From Sphingomonas sp. (GTDB taxonomy: Bacteria > Pseudomonadota > Alphaproteobacteria > Sphingomonadales > Sphingomonadaceae), in NCBI RefSeq assembly GCF_019635515.1, contig NZ_JAHBZI010000001.1, positions 2,232,001 to 2,296,000 on the forward strand: a stretch of DNA of 64,000 bases, given 5' to 3'. The notes under the pieces were generated by a model that saw only the letters and a program-made list of their open reading frames with translations, did not search any database and was not told the DNA's origin. The translations under genes were made by a program, and so were the position numbers. Below, piece by piece: positions 6,896 through 15,769 of the stretch. Every line of letters starts with the position of its first letter. The first letter of the stretch is position 1.

Positions 6896-9739
6896 TCATT
6901 TCCCGCCCAGCACCGGCGCGTCGAGATCGAGCGACGCCGCCGGGATCACTTCCACTTCGGGATGCGCGGCGCGGAGCTTGTCGAGGAACAGCTTGCCGTC
7001 GCCGACGATGACGATGGTCGCGCGCGCTGGATCGACCGACGCGCGCGCCGCCGCGGCGGCGGCCTCCGGCGTCACCTTGCCGATGCGGTCGCGCATTTCC
7101 GCTGCCATGGTCGGCGGCAGTCCCTGCTGGGTCATCGAGGCCAGCGTCGCGGCGAAACCCTGGCTCGCCTCCGCCCCACGGCTGATCCCGCCCTGCAGGA
7201 AAGCGATGCGCTGCTGCGTGGTCTCCGCGTCGAACGGCTCGGTCGAAAGCCGCTTGAGCTCGGTCAGGAAGATATCAGCGACGTCAGGCGCGCTTTCATT
7301 CTTGGTCTGGGCATTGGCGATCATCATCCCCGCGTCCATCCGGCCCAGCAGCCCGCTATAGGCGCCGTAGGAAAGCGCCCGCTTGACGCGGACCTCCTGG
7401 AACAGCCGCCCGTTCGATCCGGCGCCAAGGATCGCGTTGGCGACCATCAGATCGGGATAATGGGGATCGCGGCGCTGCGGGATGCGCAGCCCCGCCGCCA
7501 CCGCCGCCTGCCCCGCGCCGGGCATGTCGACAACGATCAGGCGCGGCTTTCCCGCCTCCCCGCCCGGGGCTGCCGGCGGCGTCGGCGCGGTGCCGGTCGC
7601 GCGCCAGGTGCCGAACAGGCGATCGCCAAGCTTCTGGGCTTCGGCCGAACCGATACCCCCGGTGATGATCAACGTCGCGGTATCAGGGCGCCACCACAGG
7701 TTCCGCTGCGCCAGCAGATCGTCGCGCGTCAGCGCCCCCAGCGAAGTGGGCGTGCCGACGCCGCCATAGGGCGCGGCCCCATAGACCGCACGCTGCAGCG
7801 TGTATCCTGCCAGCGCGCCGGGATCTTTGAGCGCGACCTGAAGCTTGTCGATCGTCCGCTTGCGCTCCTTGTCGAACTCTTCGGCCGGGAAGCTGGCATT
7901 GCGGGCGATGTCGGCGAGGATCGCCGCGGCGGCATCGAGCGACGCGACCGGTGCGGTGATGCTGAGCGTCGTGCCGTCCGCCCCGGCGGTCGCATTGAGA
8001 TCAGCGCCCAATGCCTCGACCTGTGCCGCGATCTGCCTGGCCGAGCGCGAAGTCGTGCCCTTGGTGGCAAGCTGCGCGGCTATGAGAGCCAGTCCGGCAC
8101 GTCCGGCGGGATCGGTCGCATTGCCACCCTTGAACACCAGGGCCACCGTCGCGATCGGAACATTGCCGGTCCGCGCCGAGACCAGCCGCATGCCATTGGC
8201 CAGCTGGCTCTCGGCGATCACCGGCGGGGTCACCGGCACCGCTGCCGAAGGTTCGGGCGGCGCCTGGCGCTCGTCTTCCGGCGCCAATGTCAGCGCCACA
8301 CCGGTTGCGGGCGGCACCGAGGCCCAGACCGGCATCTTCACCGGGTTCGCCCAATTATCCTTCTCGCCCGCCGGCCGCTTGCTCTCGTCAAGGTAGCGGA
8401 CATCGACGCGCGATTCGGGAGTCAGATATTTGCGGGCGACGCGCTGGACATCGGCGGCGGTAACCTTCCCGACCGCTGCGAGCCGCTTGTCGAGCAACTT
8501 GGGATCACCCGAACTCACCAAAGCCTCGCCAAGCGCGAACGCACGGCCCGATGCCGTCTCGCGCTCGCGCAGTGCCGCGGCGAGGATCTCGTTCTTGGCT
8601 TCCGCCAGTTCGGCCGCCGTCACCGGCTGGTCGCGCAGCCTGGCGATCTCGGCGGCGAGCGCCTTCTCGGCATCCTCGACGGTCGTGCCGCTCGCCAGCG
8701 TCACGATCGGCGCCAGGAAGCCGCCATCCTCGACATCGGAGAGGTTGGTCGAGGCCGAGGTGGCGATCGGCCGGTCGAAGATCAGCGCCTGCTTGAGCCG
8801 CGAGCTGTCGCCAGTCGCGAGGATGCCGTCGAGCACCAGCAATGCCGCCATGTCGGGGTGCGCCCAACCGGGGATGCGCCAGGTCGAGGCGATCTGCGGC
8901 AGCGGCACGTTGGGCGCATAGGCGGTGACGAGGCGCGGACTGGTGCGCGGCGCCTCGACAGTCTTGATCGTCAGCGGAATCGGATTCTTGCGACGCGGAA
9001 TGCTTTCGAAATATTTGTTCACCAGCGCATCGAGCCTGGCGGGATCGAAATTGCCCGCGACGATCAGCGTCGCCGTATCCGGCCCGTAATAGGCTTCATG
9101 GAAGGCACGCGCATCCTCCAGCGTCGCCGCATCGAGCTGTTCGAGGCTGCCGATGCCCGAGCGGCGGTTGTTCAGCGTGTCATAGCTGTTCTCGTCGAGC
9201 ACCAGCCGCATCCGGCCATAAGCGGGCGCGAGCACGCGCTGGCGAAACTCCTCCTTCACGACATTGCGCTCGGTGTTGAACACCTCGGCATCGATCACCG
9301 GCCGGGCCATGCGCTCGGCATGGCTCCACAGCATCGTCTCCAGATATTGCGCGGGAACGGTCTCGAAATAATTGGTCCGGTCGAACCAGGTCGAAGCGTT
9401 GCGCACGCCGCCGACATTCTCGGTAAGCCGGTTGATCATGTTGTACGGCATGTTGCGCGTCTTGCGCGACAAGATGTGCTCGAAGAGGTGCGCGAAGCCC
9501 GATTTGCCCTCGGGATCGTGCTTCGATCCGACATCGTACCAGATCTGCACCGACACCGTCGGGGTCGTCGTGTCGCGGATGGCGATGACCTTGAGCCCGT
9601 TCGGCAGCGTCCGCTCGGTGAAAGCGAGCGGCGGCACCTTGATCTGCGCCGGGGCGGCCTGGGCATGTGCCAGGCCGGGGAGCACGACGCCGGCCAGCAA
9701 GAGGGCCGCGCTGAAACGGCGGGCGAAACGCATGGTCAT
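6896..9739 (-). CDS. M16 (pitrilysin) family zinc protease, two-domain, exported
   Basis: A 947-residue protein with a signal peptide (residues 1-26, ending AHAQ). The N-terminal half holds the inverted zinc motif H84-L-F-E87-H88 and the downstream glutamate in KEEFRQRV, so it is the catalytic half. The second half begins near residue 490 (IAESQLANGMRLVSARTG) and lacks HxxEH, with GLALIAAQ at that place, as in the usual inactive partner domain. Peptide degradation in the periplasm is expected. ATG 9739 has an AAGGA site about nine bases upstream. It follows the LacI gene on the same strand after 67 bases. Confidence 0.93.
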   Translation of the reverse strand: MTMRFARRFSAALLLAGVVLPGLAHAQAAPAQIKVPPLAFTERTLPNGLKVIAIRDTTTPTVSVQIWYDVGSKHDPEGKSGFAHLFEHILSRKTRNMPYNMINRLTENVGGVRNASTWFDRTNYFETVPAQYLETMLWSHAERMARPVIDAEVFNTERNVVKEEFRQRVLAPAYGRMRLVLDENSYDTLNNRRSGIGSLEQLDAATLEDARAFHEAYYGPDTATLIVAGNFDPARLDALVNKYFESIPRRKNPIPLTIKTVEAPRTSPRLVTAYAPNVPLPQIASTWRIPGWAHPDMAALLVLDGILATGDSSRLKQALIFDRPIATSASTNLSDVEDGGFLAPIVTLASGTTVEDAEKALAAEIARLRDQPVTAAELAEAKNEILAAALRERETASGRAFALGEALVSSGDPKLLDKRLAAVGKVTAADVQRVARKYLTPESRVDVRYLDESKRPAGEKDNWANPVKMPVWASVPPATGVALTLAPEDERQAPPEPSAAVPVTPPVIAESQLANGMRLVSARTGNVPIATVALVFKGGNATDPAGRAGLALIAAQLATKGTTSRSARQIAAQVEALGADLNATAGADGTTLSITAPVASLDAAAAILADIARNASFPAEEFDKERKRTIDKLQVALKDPGALAGYTLQRAVYGAAPYGGVGTPTSLGALTRDDLLAQRNLWWRPDTATLIITGGIGSAEAQKLGDRLFGTWRATGTAPTPPAAPGGEAGKPRLIVVDMPGAGQAAVAAGLRIPQRRDPHYPDLMVANAILGAGSNGRLFQEVRVKRALSYGAYSGLLGRMDAGMMIANAQTKNESAPDVADIFLTELKRLSTEPFDAETTQQRIAFLQGGISRGAEASQGFAATLASMTQQGLPPTMAAEMRDRIGKVTPEAAAAAARASVDPARATIVIVGDGKLFLDKLRAAHPEVEVIPAASLDLDAPVLGGK

Positions 9740-9806
9740 CCGAGAGAATCCTTCGTGAGGTCAGACTCTCAGATCATCACAACTGTACTATTCGCGCAAT
9801 ACGCGT

Positions 9807-10868
9807 TTAGCCCCTGCCGCCACGCGGCGGCGCCGTCGAGCTGCGCAATACCAGGCTGGCGGGCACGATTATCGGTCCATCGGGAGTCGGCCGCCCCGCC
9901 CGCTCGTCGATGATCAGTTCCACCGCACGCGCGGTCACCTCGGCGATCGGCTGGTTGACCGCCGCGAGCGGCGGATGTGTCTGGCGGACGATCGGCGCGT
10001 CGTCGAAGCTGATCAGCGACAGGTCGCCCGGCACGTCGAGCCCGCGCTCATGCGCCACTTCCAGCGTCGCCAGCGCCATGCGGTCGTTGCTGGCAATGAT
10101 CGCGGTGGGTGGCGATGGACCGTCGAGCAATTGCGCGGCGGCGATCCGCCCCGATGCCGAGCTGAAATCGCCCTCGGCCAGCAGGCCCTGGGTATCGAGC
10201 CGCGCGGCGTCCATCGTCGCGCGCCAGCCGTTCACGCGCCATCCGCTCAGCACATAGTCGGAAGGGCCGGCGATGAAGCCGATCCGGCGATGGCGCAGCT
10301 TGATGAGATGCTCGGTGGCGAGCCGCGCCGCACGCTCGTCATCCATCGTCATCGCGAAGCCCGGCCCTTCCGCCAGCGAACCGATCCGCGCGAAGCTGAT
10401 ATGATGCTCGGTCAGCATCCGCGCGATCACCGGGTTGTCCGAATGCGGCGGCGTCAGGATCACGCCATCGGGGCGCAAGGCGGCGATCGCCGCCGAGAGT
10501 TCGCGCTCGATATGGTCGCTATGCGTGTCGACCAGCTCCACGATCAGCCGGTAGCCATACTCTGCGCATTTCAGCATCCCGCCCAGCATCATCTGATCGA
10601 CCCAGTCGGTGCCCTGACGCTCGCGCCAGTCGGCGATGGTGCGGTCACGGTCGTTGAGGGTCAGGATCAGATAGGAGCGCGACCCTCCCATCCGCTGCGC
10701 GGCGATCGAGGGCACGTAACCGAGCTTGGCGATCGACGCCTGCACCCGCGCCTTCATCTCGGGCCGGACATTGGGCTCGTTGTTGATGACGCGGCTGACC
10801 GTCTGGAGCGACACGCCCGCATCCGCCGCGACATGCTTGATCGTAATGGACTGCTTCTTGCGCGCCAT
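9807..10868 (-). CDS. LacI-family transcriptional regulator
   Basis: A 353-residue LacI/GalR protein. The helix-turn-helix is ITIKHVAADAGVSLQTVSRV with the hinge helix near YVPSIAAQRMGG, followed by a sugar-binding domain. ATG 10868 lies just two bases after the stop of the halogenase gene, so it is the last gene of the five-gene overlapping operon. It is the obvious candidate to bind the palindromes at 18818-18833 and 18907-18922 between the TonB receptor and the GH3 gene. Confidence 0.9.
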   Translation of the reverse strand: MARKKQSITIKHVAADAGVSLQTVSRVINNEPNVRPEMKARVQASIAKLGYVPSIAAQRMGGSRSYLILTLNDRDRTIADWRERQGTDWVDQMMLGGMLKCAEYGYRLIVELVDTHSDHIERELSAAIAALRPDGVILTPPHSDNPVIARMLTEHHISFARIGSLAEGPGFAMTMDDERAARLATEHLIKLRHRRIGFIAGPSDYVLSGWRVNGWRATMDAARLDTQGLLAEGDFSSASGRIAAAQLLDGPSPPTAIIASNDRMALATLEVAHERGLDVPGDLSLISFDDAPIVRQTHPPLAAVNQPIAEVTARAVELIIDERAGRPTPDGPIIVPASLVLRSSTAPPRGGRG

Positions 10869-10870
10869 GC

Positions 10871-12370
10871 TCAGGCGGCCGCGGCCCGCGCGGCACCGCA
10901 ATATTGCGCAACATAATCGCCATGCGCCGGCAGCGTCGCCACCGTGTGCTTCACCTGATCGCTGATCGTCGTCATCAGCTTGGCGAGTTCGTCGTCGCGC
11001 AATTTCTCGGCTATGGGATGCCAGGCGCGCGGGGTGATCCCCTGCCCCATCATCACCTGCACCCAGCTATTCTCGGCGAACAATTCGTCGTTCTTGCGGA
11101 ACACGCGGCCGGTCTCGCGGAACAGCTCGATCTTCTGCGCCAGCGAATCCGGAATCTCCATCGACTGGCAATGCCGCCAGAACGGGCTGTCGCGGCGATC
11201 GGTCACCTTATAGTGGAGCACCAGGAAGTCGCGGATCTGCACCGCGTCGGTTTCCTGCTGCTCGTTGAACTCGGCAATATCGCGCTCGCTGATCTCGCGT
11301 AGCGGCATCATCCGGATCAGCCGCAGCACGGCGCGCTGGATCAGATGGATGCTGGTCGATTCGAGCGGCTCGGTGAACCCGCCCGAGAGCCCGATGGCGA
11401 CGCAATTGCGGTGCCATTGCTTGCGGCGCACGCCAGTGACGAAGCGCAGGAAATTGGGCTCGGTAACCGTCTTGCCCTCGATCTCGCCCATCAGCCGCTG
11501 ATGCGCCGCATCCTTGTCGAGATACCGGCTCGAATAAACGATGCCATTGCCGACGCGGTGCTGTAGCGGAATCCGCCAGCGCCATCCGGAATCGTGCGCG
11601 ATCACCCGCGTATAGGGCACCGGCGGCGCCACGCTCTCGGTCTGGATCGCGATGGCGGAATCGCATGGCAGCCAGTGCGTCCAGTCCTCGAAACCGGCAT
11701 GCAATGCGCCTTCGATCAGCACCGCCCGGAAACCGGTGCAGTCGATGAACAGGTCGCCTTCGATCCGCTCGCCCGATTCCAGCGCCAGCGCGGCGATGTC
11801 GCCGCTCTCTCCATTAAGTTCGACGCGCGCGATCTTGCCTTCGATCCGCCTGGTGCCGTCGCCCTCGGCCATCTTGCGGAGGAATTGCGCGTACAGCCCG
11901 GAATCGAGCTGATACGAATAGTTCATCCGGTCATCGGGCAGATGCGCGAACTTCTCCCGCAGCGCGGCGACCAGTTCGAGACAATAATCGCCGTACGGCC
12001 CTGCCAGCCCGCGCGCGCGCGCATGGAGCCAGAAGTGCTGGAATCCGGCCGACCAGTGATCCTTGCCGGTGATGCCGAACGAATGGAAATAGCGGTCACC
12101 CTGCTCCTTCCAGTTGTCGAACAGGATGCCGAGCTTGAAGGTCGCCTGCGTCGCGGCCATGAACTCGGCTTCGTTGATGCCGAGCAGCCGGTTATAATTG
12201 ACGAGCGGCGGGATCGTCGACTCGCCCACACCGATCGTGCCGATCGCATCCGATTCAACCAGCGTCACGTCAACGGTGCGGCCCAGCGTCCGTGCGATGG
12301 CCGCCGCCGCCATCCAGCCGGCGGTGCCGCCGCCGGCGATCACCACCCGGCGCATGCGATGCTCGCTCAT
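10871..12370 (-). CDS. Flavin-dependent tryptophan-halogenase-like enzyme (first copy)
   Basis: A 499-residue PrnA-type flavoprotein. The FAD motif GGGTAG is at residues 13-18. The lysine proposed to guide hypohalous acid is conserved as K79 in ATFKLG. The halogenase signature WxWxIP is intact (W263-R-W265-R-I-P268), and EPLEST follows near residue 334. By family it should chlorinate or brominate an aromatic substrate using reduced FAD from a separate reductase, which I do not see here. Enzymes of this group encoded beside TonB receptors have been reported to act on indole rather than tryptophan. ATG overlaps the cupin stop by four bases. Confidence 0.88.
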   Translation of the reverse strand: MSEHRMRRVVIAGGGTAGWMAAAAIARTLGRTVDVTLVESDAIGTIGVGESTIPPLVNYNRLLGINEAEFMAATQATFKLGILFDNWKEQGDRYFHSFGITGKDHWSAGFQHFWLHARARGLAGPYGDYCLELVAALREKFAHLPDDRMNYSYQLDSGLYAQFLRKMAEGDGTRRIEGKIARVELNGESGDIAALALESGERIEGDLFIDCTGFRAVLIEGALHAGFEDWTHWLPCDSAIAIQTESVAPPVPYTRVIAHDSGWRWRIPLQHRVGNGIVYSSRYLDKDAAHQRLMGEIEGKTVTEPNFLRFVTGVRRKQWHRNCVAIGLSGGFTEPLESTSIHLIQRAVLRLIRMMPLREISERDIAEFNEQQETDAVQIRDFLVLHYKVTDRRDSPFWRHCQSMEIPDSLAQKIELFRETGRVFRKNDELFAENSWVQVMMGQGITPRAWHPIAEKLRDDELAKLMTTISDQVKHTVATLPAHGDYVAQYCGAARAAAA

Positions 12371-13398
12371 CGGCTGAGCGCCCGAAGCAGATAGGCGCGC
12401 AGACGTCCGGTACTTTCGGTGGTCATCGGGGCGAGTACGCCGCGCGCCTCGGCTGGGATATGCTTCACCACGTCCTCGCTATTCTCGAACACATAATAAT
12501 CCAACAGATCGCGCCAGTGCGCCTTCTCGTCCGCCGGCAGATCGCGGATCGCCATCATCGCATGGTTCAGCGCGTCCTGCGGCTGACCCAGCCAGCGCGG
12601 CGTATCGCGCCACCAATAATTGACCAGCACGTTGAACGGCGCGAGGCCCTCGACATGGTGCCACCAGGTGGAGGGGATGTGCAGCGCGTCGCCCGGCGCC
12701 AATTCGGCGACCTGCGCGTGGCGCAGCGCTTCCCTGAAACGGGGATGCGCGGCAAAATCGGGCGCGTGAAAATCGACCATGCTGACCGCGCGGCCAGCCG
12801 GGGTATTGTCGATCGGTCCCAGATAGAGATTGCGGAACTGATCGGGCGGAAACAGCGTGAAGCGCCGCCGCCCGGCAGCGACACAGGCGAGGTTGTCCGG
12901 GAAGTCATTGTGCGCGGCAATTCTGGTCGGCGTGCCCATCCAGATGCTCGCGATGCACGAGCGCTCGCCGAGATCGGCATGGTTGGCCGCATGCAGCCCG
13001 TCGAAGAAATCATGCACGTCGATCGAGGCGAGATAGACCGGCGGCGCATCGGCCTTGCCCTCGTCGAGATCGATCTGGCCGAACACTTCGCCCAGTTGCG
13101 CCTGGACGGTCTGGAAGTTCATGCCCATCGCGGCATCGTAGAACAGCCGCCCGCCGCTGCCACGAGTGCCTACCGCAACGGTGAACGGCCGCGGCCTGGC
13201 CCGCGCCAGCAGGTAATCGCGCGCGGCCTTGCCCGATCGCAGCCCGGCCTGCACCAGCGGCCAATCCTCGACCAATCCACGTACAACGAAAGGCGTTTTC
13301 GCGGCGCGCAGCGCAGCGTCCAGCGCCGCCGCATCCGCCACCGTCACTTCGCGGATCGGCGCGATACTCGAAAAGATGCCCGGATCGGCCTCAGCCAT
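12367..13398 (-). CDS. Cupin-like (JmjC/FIH-type) Fe(II) oxygenase domain protein
   Basis: A 343-residue cupin_8 family protein. The likely metal triad is HND in RIAAHNDFPDN and the histidine in LHIPSTWWHHVEG. Such proteins resemble asparaginyl/arginyl hydroxylases that use 2-oxoglutarate, but members found next to TonB receptors and halogenases have no assigned substrate. Its start overlaps SapC by 8 bases and its end overlaps the halogenase gene by 4, so it belongs firmly to this operon. Confidence 0.85.
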   Translation of the reverse strand: MAEADPGIFSSIAPIREVTVADAAALDAALRAAKTPFVVRGLVEDWPLVQAGLRSGKAARDYLLARARPRPFTVAVGTRGSGGRLFYDAAMGMNFQTVQAQLGEVFGQIDLDEGKADAPPVYLASIDVHDFFDGLHAANHADLGERSCIASIWMGTPTRIAAHNDFPDNLACVAAGRRRFTLFPPDQFRNLYLGPIDNTPAGRAVSMVDFHAPDFAAHPRFREALRHAQVAELAPGDALHIPSTWWHHVEGLAPFNVLVNYWWRDTPRWLGQPQDALNHAMMAIRDLPADEKAHWRDLLDYYVFENSEDVVKHIPAEARGVLAPMTTESTGRLRAYLLRALSR

Positions 13399-14104
13399 GC
13401 GCGCGCCGGTTCTTGCGCGCGATCAGTGCGGAAAGGTTGGCCAGCGACGCCAGCGCCATGAAGATCGGCATCAAATGCCCCGCTTCATGTAGATCACCCA
13501 GCGCCGCCGCATCGAGAGAGCGCAGCTTCTCCTCGTCGATCACATGGAAGCCGACCAGCCGGTTGGTCGATCCATCGTCAAGCGTCACTTCCAGGATCAG
13601 TGGTTCGAGCAGCTCGTAGCGGCGCAGCGCCTCGAAGAAATCGCGCGACTCCCGATAGCCGGCATCGAGCGCGCCGAGCTTGTCGATGATTGTCTCCAGA
13701 TAGGGCGTCGGCCGCCCCGTCTCGTCGAACACGCGCACGCCTTCGCCAGCGCCGATCCGCGGGCTCGCCATATCGATATGAACCTGCTTGGGCGCATCAT
13801 CGTCGGGGTCGCCGCCGATCAGGAAGGGCTGGATCTCGATCGAGAGCGGACGGCCCTGCGCATCCCAGCGGCCGCCATCGAGATAGAGATTCTCCCCCGC
13901 CTCGAACCCGAAGATCGCCAGCGCGGTGAAGCCGTCTCGCTCGGGATTCATCCGGAACAGGATCGGATAGTCGTTCTGCACCTGGCGGAATTCGCTCGGC
14001 ACCGTGATCGCGTACATCACCGCATCGCCAAGATCGGCTCCGTGCTCGGTGCGGATCCGCAGCTCCGCATGCGCTTCGGGGGTCAGGATTGCGTGGTCGG
14101 TCAT
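13391..14104 (-). CDS. SapC family protein
   Basis: A 237-residue protein with the SapC pattern: an early [20 protein letters not shown] segment, then [22 protein letters not shown] and a C-terminal [11 protein letters not shown] stretch. No signal peptide is seen. SapC was named for a Campylobacter S-layer locus, but in alphaproteobacteria it travels with TonB receptors, cupins and halogenase-like proteins and its activity is unknown. Its ATG overlaps the stop of the upstream halogenase-like gene (ATGA). Confidence 0.85.
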   Translation of the reverse strand: MTDHAILTPEAHAELRIRTEHGADLGDAVMYAITVPSEFRQVQNDYPILFRMNPERDGFTALAIFGFEAGENLYLDGGRWDAQGRPLSIEIQPFLIGGDPDDDAPKQVHIDMASPRIGAGEGVRVFDETGRPTPYLETIIDKLGALDAGYRESRDFFEALRRYELLEPLILEVTLDDGSTNRLVGFHVIDEEKLRSLDAAALGDLHEAGHLMPIFMALASLANLSALIARKNRRAHG

Positions 14105-15666
14105 TCAGCCATTCTTTTGCCCGAGGATGATCGTTCGGCGCGCAACGCGTCGAGATAGGCGCGGTTGTCCGGCAGGCTGGCGGCGAGCGCCCGCCCGCGC
14201 TGCTCGGCCTGCCGCATCTGCCGCACTATCGCGTCGCGCGCGCCTGTCCGGATAGCGCCCGGTGCCGGTGCGGGATAGCCCATGCCGTAAAGGACATATT
14301 GATAGCTCGCCGCCGGAAACACCTCGTCGGCCATCGGCAGATCGGCAAGCGACGGCGGCTGATCGCGCCATAGTTCGAGCAGGTCCGCCAGCCGCTCCGG
14401 GATCGAAGCGGGATCGCGGTGCGCCTGCCAATAGGGCTCGTCGCGCTCGCTCGGCACGTAATGCAGCTTGAGGAACTCGATGATCCGGCACCAGCGATAG
14501 CGAAACCGGTCGTTGAAGCGCCGCGCGTGCAGGTCCATGGTTGTGCGCGTCGCCGGGAAATTGTCGAGCAACGCCTCGACCGACAGCTCGATCAGCACGA
14601 TCGCCGAGGATTCGAGCGGTTCGAGGAATCCCGCCGACAGACCTATCGCCAGGCAATTGCGCTCCCAGAAGCGTTCACGATGCCCGGAGCGGAAGGCGAG
14701 CCGGCGAAAGGTCAAATTGTCCGCCTCGCCCCCCGGTGTCGTCGCGCGAAGATAGTTGGCGAGCGTTTCCGCCGCCGCCTCGTCGCTGGTGAATTTGGAG
14801 GAATAGACGCAGCCCACGCCGCGGCGTGCGGGCAAGCCGATGTCCCAGATCCAGCCGGCGGCATGCGCGGTGGAAGTGGTATGGGACGAGATCGGGCTGT
14901 CGGGAGCGACCGGCACCTGCACGGCAAGCGCCCGATCGTTGAACAGCACGTCGCTGCGATCGATGAACGGCACACCGAGATGGTCGCCGATCAGCAGCGC
15001 CGAATGGCCGGTGCAATCGAGGAACAGATCGCCTGCGATGAGGCCCGAAGCGCGCGTCTGGATCGCGGCGATATCGCCATCCTCCGTCTTGCTCACACCC
15101 GTCACATGGTCGCGGACATGCTCTACACCCAGCCGTTGCGTCGCATGACGTGACAACAGCCCGGCGAGCTTCGCCGCGTCGAGATGGTAAGCGTAGTTCA
15201 ACGCCCCGGCATAATCGGGCATCGCGCGCTGGCGCGGCGCCAGGTTGAGCGCGGCGATGCGCGGCTGCGGCCCCATCGCCTGCGCGAACGACATATTGTC
15301 CCCGGCGTCGCGCCACGCCGAAACCACTTCCTGCGGATCACCATCGAGCGGCGGCATGAAGGGATGGTAATAGAAATCGTCGGCAGCGCCCGTCCGCCAG
15401 CCATCGAAGCGAGAACCCTGCTTGAAAGAAGCATCGCAGGCGAGCAGGAAATCGGCCTCGGCGATCCCGATCCGCTCGAGCGTCCGCCGCATCGTCGGCC
15501 AGGTACCCTCGCCGACGCCGATCGTTGGAATATCGGGGGATTCGATCAGGGTGATATGGATGGGATCGGCTGCCGCGGGATCGGCCCGGGCCGCGATCAG
15601 GCTGGCCGCAAGCCACCCGGCGGTTCCCCCGCCGACAATGACTATTCTGCTGACCGATGCTTCCAC
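14101..15666 (-). CDS. Flavin-dependent halogenase-like protein (second copy, altered signature)
   Basis: About 521 residues from a GTG at 15666. The FAD motif GGGTAG is at residues 12-17 and the active-site lysine is kept (K82, ASFKQG). The WxWxIP signature reads WIWDIG, with proline replaced by glycine, and [10 protein letters not shown] follows. It may be a halogenase with different specificity or an FAD oxidoreductase that no longer halogenates. The frame stays open upstream of 15666, but that part would run through a strong hairpin and into the receptor gene, so the GTG start just before SRIVIVGGG is preferred. First gene of the operon. Confidence 0.84.
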   Translation of the reverse strand: MEASVSRIVIVGGGTAGWLAASLIAARADPAAADPIHITLIESPDIPTIGVGEGTWPTMRRTLERIGIAEADFLLACDASFKQGSRFDGWRTGAADDFYYHPFMPPLDGDPQEVVSAWRDAGDNMSFAQAMGPQPRIAALNLAPRQRAMPDYAGALNYAYHLDAAKLAGLLSRHATQRLGVEHVRDHVTGVSKTEDGDIAAIQTRASGLIAGDLFLDCTGHSALLIGDHLGVPFIDRSDVLFNDRALAVQVPVAPDSPISSHTTSTAHAAGWIWDIGLPARRGVGCVYSSKFTSDEAAAETLANYLRATTPGGEADNLTFRRLAFRSGHRERFWERNCLAIGLSAGFLEPLESSAIVLIELSVEALLDNFPATRTTMDLHARRFNDRFRYRWCRIIEFLKLHYVPSERDEPYWQAHRDPASIPERLADLLELWRDQPPSLADLPMADEVFPAASYQYVLYGMGYPAPAPGAIRTGARDAIVRQMRQAEQRGRALAASLPDNRAYLDALRAERSSSGKRMAE

Positions 15667-15715
15667 TGACAGGATCTCGAGTTTCCGGCAACGAGCTTGC
15701 CGCCGGAAAGGGATG

Positions 15716-15744
15716 AAGGCCATCCCCTTTCGGGGGATGGCCTT
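15716..15744 (-). terminator. Hairpin between TonB receptor and halogenase operon
   Basis: A perfect 12-base-pair stem (15716-15727 with 15733-15744) and a 5-base loop, 26 bases after the receptor stop. There is no T-run on the minus strand, so it could be an intrinsic terminator of low strength, an attenuator for the five downstream genes, or a 3'-end stabiliser of the receptor mRNA. Confidence 0.55.
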
Positions 15745-15769
15745 TTCCCGGGGCGGCGCGCGCGCCGGA

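Noticed and set aside
6734..9913. Open frame of over 1,000 codons on the plus strand opposite the M16 protease
   Set aside because: Arg/Gly/His-rich composition without domains, exactly antisense to a protein with a clear HxxEH site. Long antisense frames are normal in this GC-rich sequence; the same applies to the long frames opposite putA, the TonB receptor and the Na+/H+ antiporter.
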